In this document: in pieces, positions 15,419-23,551 of the stretch
How the letters are laid out: each line of letters begins with the position of its first letter
How positions within the stretch are numbered: the first letter of the stretch is position 1
NCBI GenBank assembly: GCA_963812415.1
Contig: CAWEVH010000004.1
Coordinates: forward strand, 1-64,000
Origin: JACVRW01 sp963812415
GTDB taxonomy: Bacteria > Actinomycetota > Thermoleophilia > Solirubrobacterales > Thermoleophilaceae
Length of the DNA: 64,000 bases
Reading direction: 5' to 3'
The notes under the pieces: model-generated
Told to the model about the DNA's origin: nothing
Databases searched by the model: none
What the model saw: only the letters and a program-made list of their open reading frames with translations
Made by a program: the position numbers and the translations under genes

Positions 15419-16677
15419 GCCTCGACCCTATCCACGGCGCGGGACGCGATGTCCGTCCGCAGCTGGCGGCCGTCGAACTCGATCGCCTCGGCTCCGTCAT
15501 AGGCACGCTCGCGAGCCTCTCCCGGGGTGGCGCCGAGCCCCGTCACGCACAGCACCCGCCCGCCCGCGGTCACCAGCCGGCCGTCCTGCTCGGCCGTGCC
15601 CGCGTGGAAGACCTCGGTGTCCTCGCGCACGCGCTCGAGGCCCGTGATCACGTCGCCCTTGGAGGAGGTCTGGGGGTAGCCACGGGAGGCGAGCACCACC
15701 GTGACCGCCCAGTCGGGCGCCCAGTCCGGCTCGACGCCGGCGAGCCCTCCTGGGCGGCTGGCGGCCTCGAGCAGGTCGAGGAGGTCCGAGCGCAGGCGCG
15801 GCAGCACCGCCTGCGTCTCCGGGTCGCCGAAGCGCGCGTTGTACTCGAGCACCTTGGGTCCGGCCTCGGTCATCATCAGGCCCGCGTAGAGCACCCCGTG
15901 GAACGGCGTGCCCCGGCGCCGCAGCTCGTCCACGATCGGCTGGTGCGCGAGCGCGGCGATCTCCTGCGCGCGCCCGGCGTCGATCCCAGGCACCGGCGAG
16001 TAGCTCCCCATGCCGCCCGTGTTGGGGCCCTCGTCGCCGTCGAAGATGCGCTTGTAGTCCTGTGCGGGCGCCAGCGGCACGGCCCGCTCGCCGTCGCAGA
16101 GCGCGAGCAGGGAGAGCTCCTCGCCGACGAGGAACTCCTCGAGCACCACCTCGGTGTCGCCGAAGCGCTTCTCCCCGAAGAACACGTCGAGCGCAGCGCG
16201 CGCCTCCCGCTCGTCGGGCGCGATGATCACTCCCTTGCCCGCGGCCAGCACGTCGGCCTTCAGCACCGCCGGGTAGGCGGCGCAGGCGAGATGCGCGGCC
16301 GCCTCCTCGCGCGAGCGGAACAGGACGTGCGACGCCGTGGGCACGCCGCAGTCCTTCATCAGCTGCTTGGCGTAGGCCTTCGAGCCCTCGATGCGGGCCG
16401 CGGCGGCGGTGGGCCCGAAGGCGGCGATGCCGGCCGCAGCCAGCTCGTCGACCAGCCCGGCCACGAGCGGCGCCTCCGGCCCCACGACCACGAGATCGAC
16501 CTCGCGCTCGCGAGCGAGCGCGACCAGATCGGAGTCCGGCAGGCACTCCACGCCGTCGCGCGCGATGCCGGCGTTCCCGGGCGCGCACAGCAGCTCCGGC
16601 CGTCGCGCGCTGCGGCGCAGCGTGCGCACGAGCGCGTGCTCGCGCCCTCCGCCGCCGACGACCAGTACGCGCGTCAA
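15415..16677 (-). CDS. purD: GAR synthetase
   Basis: PurD ligates phosphoribosylamine to glycine with ATP. It has 420 residues. RVLVVGGGGREHALVRTL is the N-terminal Rossmann-like segment. An ATP-grasp core follows, with VLKADVLAAGKGVIIAP, DTEVVLEEFLVGEELSLLAL, the DYKRIFDGDEGPNTGGMGSY signature, and VLEYNARFGDPETQ for metal and ATP binding. The TTG at 16677 overlaps the stop of the GYD gene (TTGA) and places GGGGREHA at the usual distance from the N-terminus. Its stop overlaps purE. Confidence 0.96.
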   Translation of the reverse strand: MTRVLVVGGGGREHALVRTLRRSARRPELLCAPGNAGIARDGVECLPDSDLVALAREREVDLVVVGPEAPLVAGLVDELAAAGIAAFGPTAAAARIEGSKAYAKQLMKDCGVPTASHVLFRSREEAAAHLACAAYPAVLKADVLAAGKGVIIAPDEREARAALDVFFGEKRFGDTEVVLEEFLVGEELSLLALCDGERAVPLAPAQDYKRIFDGDEGPNTGGMGSYSPVPGIDAGRAQEIAALAHQPIVDELRRRGTPFHGVLYAGLMMTEAGPKVLEYNARFGDPETQAVLPRLRSDLLDLLEAASRPGGLAGVEPDWAPDWAVTVVLASRGYPQTSSKGDVITGLERVREDTEVFHAGTAEQDGRLVTAGGRVLCVTGLGATPGEARERAYDGAEAIEFDGRQLRTDIASRAVDRVEA

Positions 16678-16955
16678 AGCGCCGAGATGAACTCGTCCAC
16701 CGGGATCGCGGTGAGTGTCTCGTACTGCGCGGTGCCCCGCGAGCCCAGCTCCATCGAGACCCGAGCGACCGTCTTCTCGTCCGGTGCCTCGACGATGTTC
16801 ACGAAGTCGTAGCGACCGAGCACGGCCCACTGGGCGGTCACGCTCACTCCCAGCTGCTCGATCTCCTTGTTGACCTCCCGGATGCGCTGCGGATTGCTCT
16901 TCAGGGTCTGAACGCCTTCGGGGGTGAGGGTGGACAGCATCACGTAGGTCGGCAC
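16674..16955 (-). CDS. GYD-domain protein
   Basis: This 93-residue protein starts at a GTG preceded by AAAGGA eight bases upstream. MPTYVMLSTLTPEGVQTLK and WAVLGRYDFVNIVEAPD match the small ferredoxin-like GYD family (named for the G-x-YD motif), whose biochemical role is not established. It heads the purD-purE-purB run and overlaps purD by four bases. A metabolic or assembly role tied to purine synthesis can only be inferred from this position. Confidence 0.85.
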   Translation of the reverse strand: MPTYVMLSTLTPEGVQTLKSNPQRIREVNKEIEQLGVSVTAQWAVLGRYDFVNIVEAPDEKTVARVSMELGSRGTAQYETLTAIPVDEFISAL

Positions 16956-17062
16956 GGTGTTCCTTTCGGGTAGAGGCGCGTCGGCGCGGAATTTACCCCG
17001 CTGGCGCGCCGCCCGAGGTCACGCTAGCCTCGGCTTCCCCCCACCAGCACAGGAGCGTTCGA

Positions 17063-17731
17063 ATGAAGTTTGTCCTCGCCGTCGCGACCGGAGCAGTCGC
17101 ACTCGCGGCTCCCGCGGCCGCCTCCGCGGCCGTAGTTGCCGTCGCCCCCGTCAAGCCGTGCTACGGGTCGGGCGAGCAGGTGAGTCTGACCGGCTCCGGC
17201 TTCACCCCCTCTCGCGGGGTCAACGTCGCGTACGACGACACGCCTCTGGGCAGCGTGGGGACCGACGCCACCGGCGCCTTCAGCGCCAACCTCCGGATCG
17301 GCCTGGACAACGGCAGGGAGACCCGCACGTACACGGCAACCGACATCGATAATCCTGCCCTCACCGCCTCGCTGCAGCTCGTCGTGAGCGAGGTGGCCGT
17401 CGGGATCCGGCCGAGGAGCGGCGCTCCCGGCCGCCGGCTGCGCATCAGGGCCAAGGGCTTCACCACCGGCCAGACGCTGTGGGCGCACGTGATCCGCGGC
17501 CGCTCGAAGCGCCACATCAAGCTCGGCGAGCTGACGGGCGCGTGCAGGAGCCTCACCACCCGCCGGCGGATCCTCCCCCGCTCGGCGCCGCTCGGCGCCT
17601 ACACGGTCCAGTTCGACACCTACCGCCGCTACGACCCGAACCGCCCGGTGAGGGACGGCTACCTGATCACCGTTCGCCCCGTGAGCCGCGGGTCCGCGAC
17701 GGCGGCCACGAGCTTCGACCGGATCGACTAG
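17063..17731 (+). CDS. Secreted immunoglobulin-like protein, unknown
   Basis: This 222-residue protein starts at the ATG at 17063 with AGGAG eight bases upstream. A signal peptide (MKFVLAVATGAVALAAPAAA, cleavage after ASA-A) is followed by about 100 residues resembling an Ig/TIG beta-sandwich: PCYGSGEQVSLTGSGFTPSR, then GVNVAYDDTPLGSVGTDATG. A second half includes RPRSGAPGRRLRIRAKGFTT, another repeat of the same pattern, and a basic KRHIKLGEL segment. Two cysteines, one in each half, could form a disulfide. No enzyme motif is seen. Export and a structural or surface role are inferred. Confidence 0.75.
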   Translation: MKFVLAVATGAVALAAPAAASAAVVAVAPVKPCYGSGEQVSLTGSGFTPSRGVNVAYDDTPLGSVGTDATGAFSANLRIGLDNGRETRTYTATDIDNPALTASLQLVVSEVAVGIRPRSGAPGRRLRIRAKGFTTGQTLWAHVIRGRSKRHIKLGELTGACRSLTTRRRILPRSAPLGAYTVQFDTYRRYDPNRPVRDGYLITVRPVSRGSATAATSFDRID

Positions 17732-17856
17732 GTCGCGTCCGGCTGGTGTCGCCGGCTCCCGCGATCTCGCCCGCGCCTCGCGCGCGGAAGATGGTTGACG
17801 TCGATTTGTCCGGACTTCACCCATCATGTGGGGTCAACCTAGGCGTCGCGTCCGGC
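17732..17856. other. Intergenic region with a long-loop inverted repeat
   Basis: The gap between two convergent genes contains GGTTGAC (17793-17799) and GTCAACC (17833-17839), a 7-base inverted repeat with a loop of about 33 bases. It is more AT-rich than its surroundings. No gene is seen. Confidence 0.35.
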
Positions 17857-18924
17857 TCAGCCGGGGTAGGTCATGCGCAGCGCGAACGGCCCGCTGCCCG
17901 CGCGGCGACGGACCGTGACGCGCACCTGCTCGGTCTCGGCCCGGCGGCACCACTCGATGCCGAAGCCCTCGCCCCGCCGAAGCGTCTCACCCGAGGCGAA
18001 CGAGCCGGACTGGAGCTCGACCTCGGCCTTGAGGCCGCGGGCGGCGTCGAAGCGAACGCTCACGTCGCCGTCGAGCGTCATCGGCACGATGTAGGCGCGC
18101 GAGCTACGTCCCTGGCCGAGCCGGCCGCGCAGGGTGCGCGAGCGCGGTCCGGTCCAGGGGCGCTGCACGTCGCGGCGGATCGCCGCGTACGCGCCGCGGT
18201 CGGGACGCAGGATCGAGGCGTACTGCCAAGGAGCGCTCGGGTAGTGCAGGTGCGCGTAGCCGTCCGCGAATCCCTCGCCCGGGTCGCGCAGGTAATGCGC
18301 GCCCTGATTGCCGGGGAAGAGGCGTCCGCGGGCAACGTGCGCGCAGACCCTCATCTCGCTGGCCCAGTGCTTGGCGCCCCAGTCGAGCGCGTCCCAGGGA
18401 TTGTTCGAGCGCCAGCTGGCGAGGTGATGGCCGTACTCGTGGGTGAGCGCGTACTCGACCGGCACGCCGTGCGTGCTCTCGCCCGGCACGTACATGCGGT
18501 CCTCGTCGGTGGCGTAACAGGCCACGGCGTCCTCGGCGCCGCACAGCCGCCCGATCTCGGCGGGCGTGCCCACGTACACGCGCAGCGTTCCGAGCTCGTA
18601 GCCGTGGCTGCGGGACCCGAGGAAGTCGACCAGGCGCTGATCGGCCGCCGGGTTGGCTGGATAGGCCGAGGAGACCTCCACCTCGACGCTGAGCCCGTCC
18701 TGGGTCGCGTAGCGCGAGGCTCGGGTGCTCGCGCGCGCCGCGCGCAGCACGGGCGCGGCCCGCTCGATCACCGTGTCCTGCAGATGCGCGTGGCCCACCT
18801 GGGCGCCGGCCGGCAGCGGGCCGATCACCGGTGCCTCGCGCTCGCCCGCCAGGGCGGGCGATGAGACGACGAGGAACGCGATCCCGGTCGCCGCGGCTAT
18901 CCGAAATGAGCGACCGAGAGCCAA
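17857..18924 (-). CDS. Secreted HExxH zinc metalloprotease-like protein
   Basis: This 355-residue protein starts from TTG at 18924, with a clear signal peptide (FRIAAATGIAFLVVSSPALAG). The zinc motif is ALTHEYGHHLASW (about residues 160-172), followed about 60 residues later by GEGFADGYAHLHYP, whose Glu could be the third ligand, as in gluzincins. Before it lie two cysteines (GRLCGAEDAVACYA) in a loop. A C-terminal beta-rich domain of about 100 residues (VPMTLDGDVSVRFDAARGLK...) resembles pre-peptidase C-terminal domains. Extracellular proteolysis is inferred. It is downstream of clpB on the same strand with 24 bases between. Confidence 0.75.
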   Translation of the reverse strand: MALGRSFRIAAATGIAFLVVSSPALAGEREAPVIGPLPAGAQVGHAHLQDTVIERAAPVLRAARASTRASRYATQDGLSVEVEVSSAYPANPAADQRLVDFLGSRSHGYELGTLRVYVGTPAEIGRLCGAEDAVACYATDEDRMYVPGESTHGVPVEYALTHEYGHHLASWRSNNPWDALDWGAKHWASEMRVCAHVARGRLFPGNQGAHYLRDPGEGFADGYAHLHYPSAPWQYASILRPDRGAYAAIRRDVQRPWTGPRSRTLRGRLGQGRSSRAYIVPMTLDGDVSVRFDAARGLKAEVELQSGSFASGETLRRGEGFGIEWCRRAETEQVRVTVRRRAGSGPFALRMTYPG

Positions 18925-18948
18925 GACGAGGTCCAGCGTAGGTCCCCT

Positions 18949-21651
18949 TTAGCGATCCCGCCACCACCTGGACGCGCGTTGGACGATTTCGCCCGGCTGG
19001 GCGCTCCAATGTCCCCTATTCGGGTTACAACACGCCGAGCTACGACGGCGGCTTGATCGTCGCGCGCCGCGGAGGCTGACCGCCCGCCGTCGGCCCGGTC
19101 GGTACACAGGCCCGGATCGGCTCGGCCTGTGCACAGCCAGCTTTGCGAAGCCGAGCTCGCCGTCGGCGGCGTCCACGGCCACCACGTCGCCCGGCGCGAA
19201 CTCGCCCTCGAGCAGCCTGAGCGCAAGCGGATCCACGAGCCGCTTCTGGATCACGCGCTTCAGCGGGCGCGCGCCGTAGGTGGGGTCGTAGCCCAGGTTG
19301 CCGATCAGCGTGCGGGCGTCGTCGGTCAGCTCGACCTCGACACCGCGCTCGCGCACGCGCTCCACGAGCCGCGCCACCTGCAGCTCCACGATCTGCCCGA
19401 TCTCGTCGCGCGTGAGCGAGTGGAGCTCCACGATCTCGTCGAGCCGGTTCACGAACTCGGGCTTGAAGGTCGCCTCGACGCCAGGAACGCCGCCCGGCAC
19501 GTTCGAGGTCATGATCACCACGGTGTTCTTGAAGTCGACGGTGCGGCCCTGCCCGTCGGTCAGCCGCCCGTCGTCCATCAGCTGGAGCAGGACGTTGAAC
19601 ACGTCCGGGTGGGCCTTCTCGAGCTCGTCGAGCAGCACGACGCTGTAGGGCCGGCGCCGCACCGCTTCCGTGAGCTGGCCGCCCTCGTCGTAGCCGACGT
19701 AGCCGGGCGGCGCGCCCAAGAGCCGCGACACCGAGTGCTTCTCCATGTACTCCGACATGTCGATCCGGACGATCGCCTGCTCGGAGTCGAACATGAACTC
19801 GGCGAGCGCCCGCGCCAGCTCGGTCTTGCCGACGCCTGTGGGACCGATGAAGAGGAACGCCCCGATCGGGCGGTTCGGGTCCTGGAGTCCCGCGCGCGAG
19901 CGGCGCAGCGCGTTCGACACGGCCTCGACGGCCTCGTCCTGACCGATCACCCGCTCGTGGAGGCGCTCCTCCATGTGCACGAGCTTGGCCACCTCGCCCT
20001 CCATCAGCCTCGAGACCGGGATGCCCGTCCACTTGGCGACGACCTCGGCCACGTCCTCGTCGTCGACCTCCTCCTTCAGGAAGGTCACGTCCGACTGGAT
20101 GCCGGCCAGCCGCGCCTCGTGCTCGCGTACCTCCTGCTCGAGCTGCGGGATGTCGCCGTAGCGCAGCTCCGCGGCGCGCTGGAGATCGGCCTCGCGCTCG
20201 GCGCGCTCCGCATCGCGATGGGCCTGCTCGAGCCGCTCCTTGGCCGAGCGGATCGCCTCGATCGCCTCCTTCTCGCCGGTCCAGTGCGCCTTCATCTCGC
20301 TCGCCCGCTCGCCCAGGTCCGCCAGCTCGCGCTCGATCGCCTCGCGGCGCGCCACCGACGCGTCGTCCTTCTCCTTCTTCAGCGCCTCGAGCTCGATCTC
20401 GAGCTGCTGGATGCGCCGCTCGACCGCGTCGATCTCCGTCGGCATCGACTCGATCTCGATGCGCAGCCGAGAGGCCGCCTCGTCGATCAAGTCGATCGCC
20501 TTGTCGGGCAGAAAGCGGTCGGCGATGTAGCGCTGCGAGAGCGTGGCGGCGGCGATGATCGCCGAGTCCTGGATGCGCACGCCGTGGTGCACCTCGTAGG
20601 GCTCCTTGAGGCCGCGCAGGATCGCGATCGTGTCCTCCACGCTCGGCTCGCTCACCATCACGGGCTGGAAGCGCCGCTCGAGGGCGGCGTCCTTCTCGAT
20701 GTGCTTGCGGTACTCGTCGAGCGTCGTGGCGCCCACCGCGCGCAACTCGCCGCGAGCCAGCATCGGCTTCAGCAGGTTGGCCGCGTCGACGGCGCCCTCG
20801 GCGGCGCCCGCTCCCACGATCGTGTGCAGCTCGTCGAGGAACAGGACGATCCGCCCCTCGCCCTCGGCGACCTCCTTGAGCACGGCCTTGAGGCGGTCCT
20901 CGAACTCACCGCGGTACTTGGCGCCGGCGATCAGCGCGCCGATGTCGAGCGCGATCACGCGGCGGTCCCGCAACGAGTCGGGCACGTCGCCGCCCACGAT
21001 CCGCTGAGCGAGGCCCTCGACGATCGCGGTCTTGCCGACACCGGGCTCGCCGATCAGCACGGGGTTGTTCTTCGTGCGCCGGGAGAGCACCTGGATCACG
21101 CGCCGGACCTCGTCGTCGCGCCCGATCACGGGATCGAGCTTGCCCTGCTCGGCGGCCTCGGTGAGGTCGCGGCCGAACTTCTCGAGCGCCTGGTACTTGT
21201 CCTCCGGGTTCTGATCGGTCACGCGGTGAGGGCCGCGGACCGCCAGCGCGGCCTCGGCCACCTGGTCGCGCGTGGCACCGACGTCGAGCTGCGGCTCGGA
21301 CGCGAGCGCCAGCAGCAGGTGCTCGGTCGACACGTACTCGTCGCCGAGCCCGCGCGCCTCCTCCTCGGCGCGACGAAGGACCTCGATCAGCCCGCTCGAC
21401 AGCGCGGGGGCGCTCTCGGACTGGCCGCTCAGCGTCGGGCCGGCCTCGAGCGTCTCGTTCGCGCGCCGGCGCACGCGCTCGGGATCGGCCCCGGCGCGGC
21501 GCAGCACGGGCACGACGAGACCGCCCTCCTGCTCGAGCAGCACGAGGAGCAGATGCGCGGGAGCCACCTCAGGGTTGCGCCGGGCGCGCGCCAGCGACTG
21601 CGCCGCGGCAAGCGCCTCCTGCGACTTGACTGTGAAGCGATCAGCCTGCAT
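18949..21651 (-). CDS. clpB: ClpB disaggregase with an unusual C-terminal tail
   Basis: ClpB is the Hsp104-type AAA+ unfoldase that rescues aggregated proteins with DnaK. The 900-residue reading contains the N domain (MQADRFTVKSQEALAAAQ), NBD1 with GEPGVGKTAIVEG and DELHTIVGAGAAEG, the coiled-coil middle domain (about 400-525), and NBD2 with GPTGVGKTELARALAE. It ends normally at about residue 835 (GELGFAK). About 65 Arg/Ser-rich residues then follow to the stop at 18949. They run through a strong inverted repeat (19105-19136), so the tail may be an artefact of a nearby indel or a genuine extension. The ATG abuts the shared heat-shock block, leaving little or no 5' leader. Confidence 0.95.
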   Translation of the reverse strand: MQADRFTVKSQEALAAAQSLARARRNPEVAPAHLLLVLLEQEGGLVVPVLRRAGADPERVRRRANETLEAGPTLSGQSESAPALSSGLIEVLRRAEEEARGLGDEYVSTEHLLLALASEPQLDVGATRDQVAEAALAVRGPHRVTDQNPEDKYQALEKFGRDLTEAAEQGKLDPVIGRDDEVRRVIQVLSRRTKNNPVLIGEPGVGKTAIVEGLAQRIVGGDVPDSLRDRRVIALDIGALIAGAKYRGEFEDRLKAVLKEVAEGEGRIVLFLDELHTIVGAGAAEGAVDAANLLKPMLARGELRAVGATTLDEYRKHIEKDAALERRFQPVMVSEPSVEDTIAILRGLKEPYEVHHGVRIQDSAIIAAATLSQRYIADRFLPDKAIDLIDEAASRLRIEIESMPTEIDAVERRIQQLEIELEALKKEKDDASVARREAIERELADLGERASEMKAHWTGEKEAIEAIRSAKERLEQAHRDAERAEREADLQRAAELRYGDIPQLEQEVREHEARLAGIQSDVTFLKEEVDDEDVAEVVAKWTGIPVSRLMEGEVAKLVHMEERLHERVIGQDEAVEAVSNALRRSRAGLQDPNRPIGAFLFIGPTGVGKTELARALAEFMFDSEQAIVRIDMSEYMEKHSVSRLLGAPPGYVGYDEGGQLTEAVRRRPYSVVLLDELEKAHPDVFNVLLQLMDDGRLTDGQGRTVDFKNTVVIMTSNVPGGVPGVEATFKPEFVNRLDEIVELHSLTRDEIGQIVELQVARLVERVRERGVEVELTDDARTLIGNLGYDPTYGARPLKRVIQKRLVDPLALRLLEGEFAPGDVVAVDAADGELGFAKLAVHRPSRSGPVYRPGRRRAVSLRGARRSSRRRSSACCNPNRGHWSAQPGEIVQRASRWWRDR
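19105..19136 (-). terminator. Inverted repeat at the expected end of clpB
   Basis: GTACACAGGCC pairs with GGCCTGTGCAC (one mismatch) around an 11-base loop. It lies right where ClpB homologues normally stop, inside the extra tail of the open frame. This favours a lost stop codon. Confidence 0.4.
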
Positions 21652-21654
21652 AGA

Positions 21655-21680
21655 AAATCTAAGTGCGAGTATGGCAGATC
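21655..21680 (-). promoter_or_regulatory. Heat-shock upstream block of clpB
   Basis: A 26-base block is shared with the dnaK upstream region (27259-27284) with one mismatch. On the coding strand it includes GATCTGCCATACTCGCACT followed by TAGAT. ATCT/AGAT forms an interrupted inverted repeat, and CATACT resembles a minus-10 box. It begins four bases before the clpB ATG. As hspR is in the dnaK operon, this is probably the HspR operator plus promoter, although it is not the textbook HAIR sequence. Confidence 0.7.
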
Positions 21681-21741
21681 AAGATGCGCCGTGTCCACCA
21701 ACTGACGTGACGGTGCGAGCGGCCGGGTCTACCCTGACCCC

Positions 21742-23069
21742 ATCGGGAAGCTCGCCACATTCGGGGCGCTGTCGCTGGTTGCTGCGTCGCTGCTCGTCTC
21801 GCCCAGCGCGCAGGCCGCACCGATCTCCTCCCACGCGATGGTCCACTCGTGCTGCACGCCGGACGAGCTCGCCGAGCAGATCTTCGCCGAGTCCAAGGCC
21901 ATGGGCGCGGCGTTCGTGCGCGTGGACATCGAGCTGAGCGACGTGTTCGAGGACGTGGGCGGCGGCCCGCGCGCGCGGCCGGACTGGCGGACCGTCGACC
22001 GGGTGGCCGAGCGCTCGCGCCGGCACGGGCTGCCGGTGCTAGGGATCCTGCTCGCCCCGCCGGCGTACCTGACCACCTGTCCCGAGCGCTGGCCGAACGC
22101 TCGCCTCTGCGCGGCGGCGGACCCGGCCGAGTTCGGGCGCCTGGCGGGCGAGGTGGCCTACCGCACGCGCGAGACCATCACGCACTGGGAGATCGTGAAC
22201 GAGCCCGACGGCAGCTGGGCGTTCGAGGGCTCGGCCGAGGAGTACGCGCTGATGCTGCGCGCGGCCTACGACGCGATCAAGGCGCGCGTGCCCGGCGCCA
22301 CCGTGGTGATGGGCGGCGTGCAGAGCCCGCACGAGCCGGCCTGGCTCGAGCGGGTGTTCGCCACGCCCGGCGCGGACGCCCTGCACGCCTTCGACGTCGC
22401 GAACGTGCATCTGCGCGGCCCGGTGGCCAACGTCGTGAGCCGCTACGGGCAGTTCAGGTCGGCTCTCGCGGCACGCGGCTTCACCGGCCCGGTCTGGGTC
22501 ACCGAACACGGCTACCCCGCCGACCCGGCCTACCAGGGCGACCCCGCCTACGCGGGCGGCGACTCCTCCCAGGCGGCCTACCTCACGCAGTCGCTCGTGG
22601 GGCTCGGCGAGGCGGCGCCGAGCAGGTCTTCGTCACCCTGCGGGACAACCTCGGCGGCGAGTACGCGAGCGAGGGGCTCGTGCACATCGACGAGACCGCC
22701 GGCTATCCGGTGCAGCGGCGGCCGGCCTTCACCGCGGTGCGCCGGCTCGTGGACTCCTGGGACCAGGTCATGACCTGGCGCGCGGAGCAGCGGCGCTTCG
22801 AGGAGCTCGAGCGCGTCTCGCTCGCCAAGCTCGCCCCGGCGCGTGTCGAGTACAAGATCGCGCGCAAGCGCTTCCGCTCCGCCCGCGCGCTGCTCCATCG
22901 CCTCCAGCGCCGCGGCCGCGGCGCCCGGGCGGCCAAGCTGATGGCGGAGACCCGCGCCGCGCTCGGCTGGCGCCAGGCGTTCGCGGCGATGCACCGCGCC
23001 CAGGCCGCGCTCGCCGCCTACGCGGCGGCGGACATGCGGGCGAAGATCGCCGGCGACTATCCCGGCTGA
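21742..23069 (+). CDS. Secreted glycosidase-fold protein, frameshifted, start unclear
   Basis: Translation upstream of the first ATG (21838) gives a clear signal peptide (GKLATFGALSLVAASLLVSP, then SAQAAP). The frame is open back to 21706 but contains no ATG, GTG or TTG. The best start by position is an ATC at 21742, or a base is wrong there. The mature part has WEIVNEPDGSW and, about 100 residues later, VWVTEHGYPADPAYQ. These are Glu-bearing motifs of TIM-barrel (GH5/GH39-like) glycosidases, probably acid/base and nucleophile. The frame changes near 22605-22620 and continues with EQVFVTLRDNLGGEYASEG and a Lys/Arg/Ala-rich helical end. The substrate is unknown. Confidence 0.7.
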
Positions 23070-23078
23070 CGCACGGGC

Positions 23079-23541
23079 CTAATCGACGCCGGCGTCCCGG
23101 CCAGCGGCGCTCGATGCGGGATGCGCACCGCGCGCTGCCCGCGCGGCGATAGAGGGCCTGCGAGGGCGGCTCGTAGACCACCAGCTCGCGCTTGACCGAG
23201 CGGCGCACCCGCTCGACCTCGGCAGCCATCTCGCGCTGCGCGCGCTCGGCCTGGCGCTCGAGGTTGCGAAGGCGGCGGCGCATGCGCTCCACCTCTTGCT
23301 CGAGCTCGAAGACGCGCTCGACGCCGGCGAGGTTCATGCCGAGCTCCGTGGTCAGCTCCTGGATGCGGCGCAGCCGGTCGACGTCCTCCTCCGAGTAGAG
23401 GCGCGTGTTCTTCGGCGAGCGCTTCGGGGTGATCAGGCCCCGCGCCTCGTAGATGCGCAGGGTCTGAGGGTGCATGCCGGCGAGCTCCGCCGCCACGGAG
23501 ATCATGTAGACGCCCCGGGCCCGCTCGCTACCGTCGGCCAT
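23079..23541 (-). CDS. hspR: HspR, MerR-family heat-shock repressor
   Basis: HspR represses dnaK and clpB operons in Actinomycetota by binding HAIR-type sites with DnaK as co-repressor. The N-terminal 95 residues are diagnostic: YMISVAAELAGMHPQTLRIY, EARGLITPKRSPKNTRLYSE and VERVFELEQEVERMRRRL, with a coiled coil after the DNA-binding domain. It follows dnaJ as in Streptomyces. The ATG is at 23541. The end is uncertain: the open frame runs to 22768 across the opposite gene in Arg/Ser-rich sequence, while a one-base shift near 23140 gives a stop at 23079. I give the short form. Confidence 0.85.
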
Positions 23542-23551
23542 GGCCGGTCGC

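Noticed and set aside
22768..23541. hspR read as a 257-residue protein
   Set aside because: The extra C-terminal 110 residues overlap the opposite gene and are Arg/Ser/Pro-rich. HspR proteins are about 130-150 residues, and a one-base shift gives a sensible stop.
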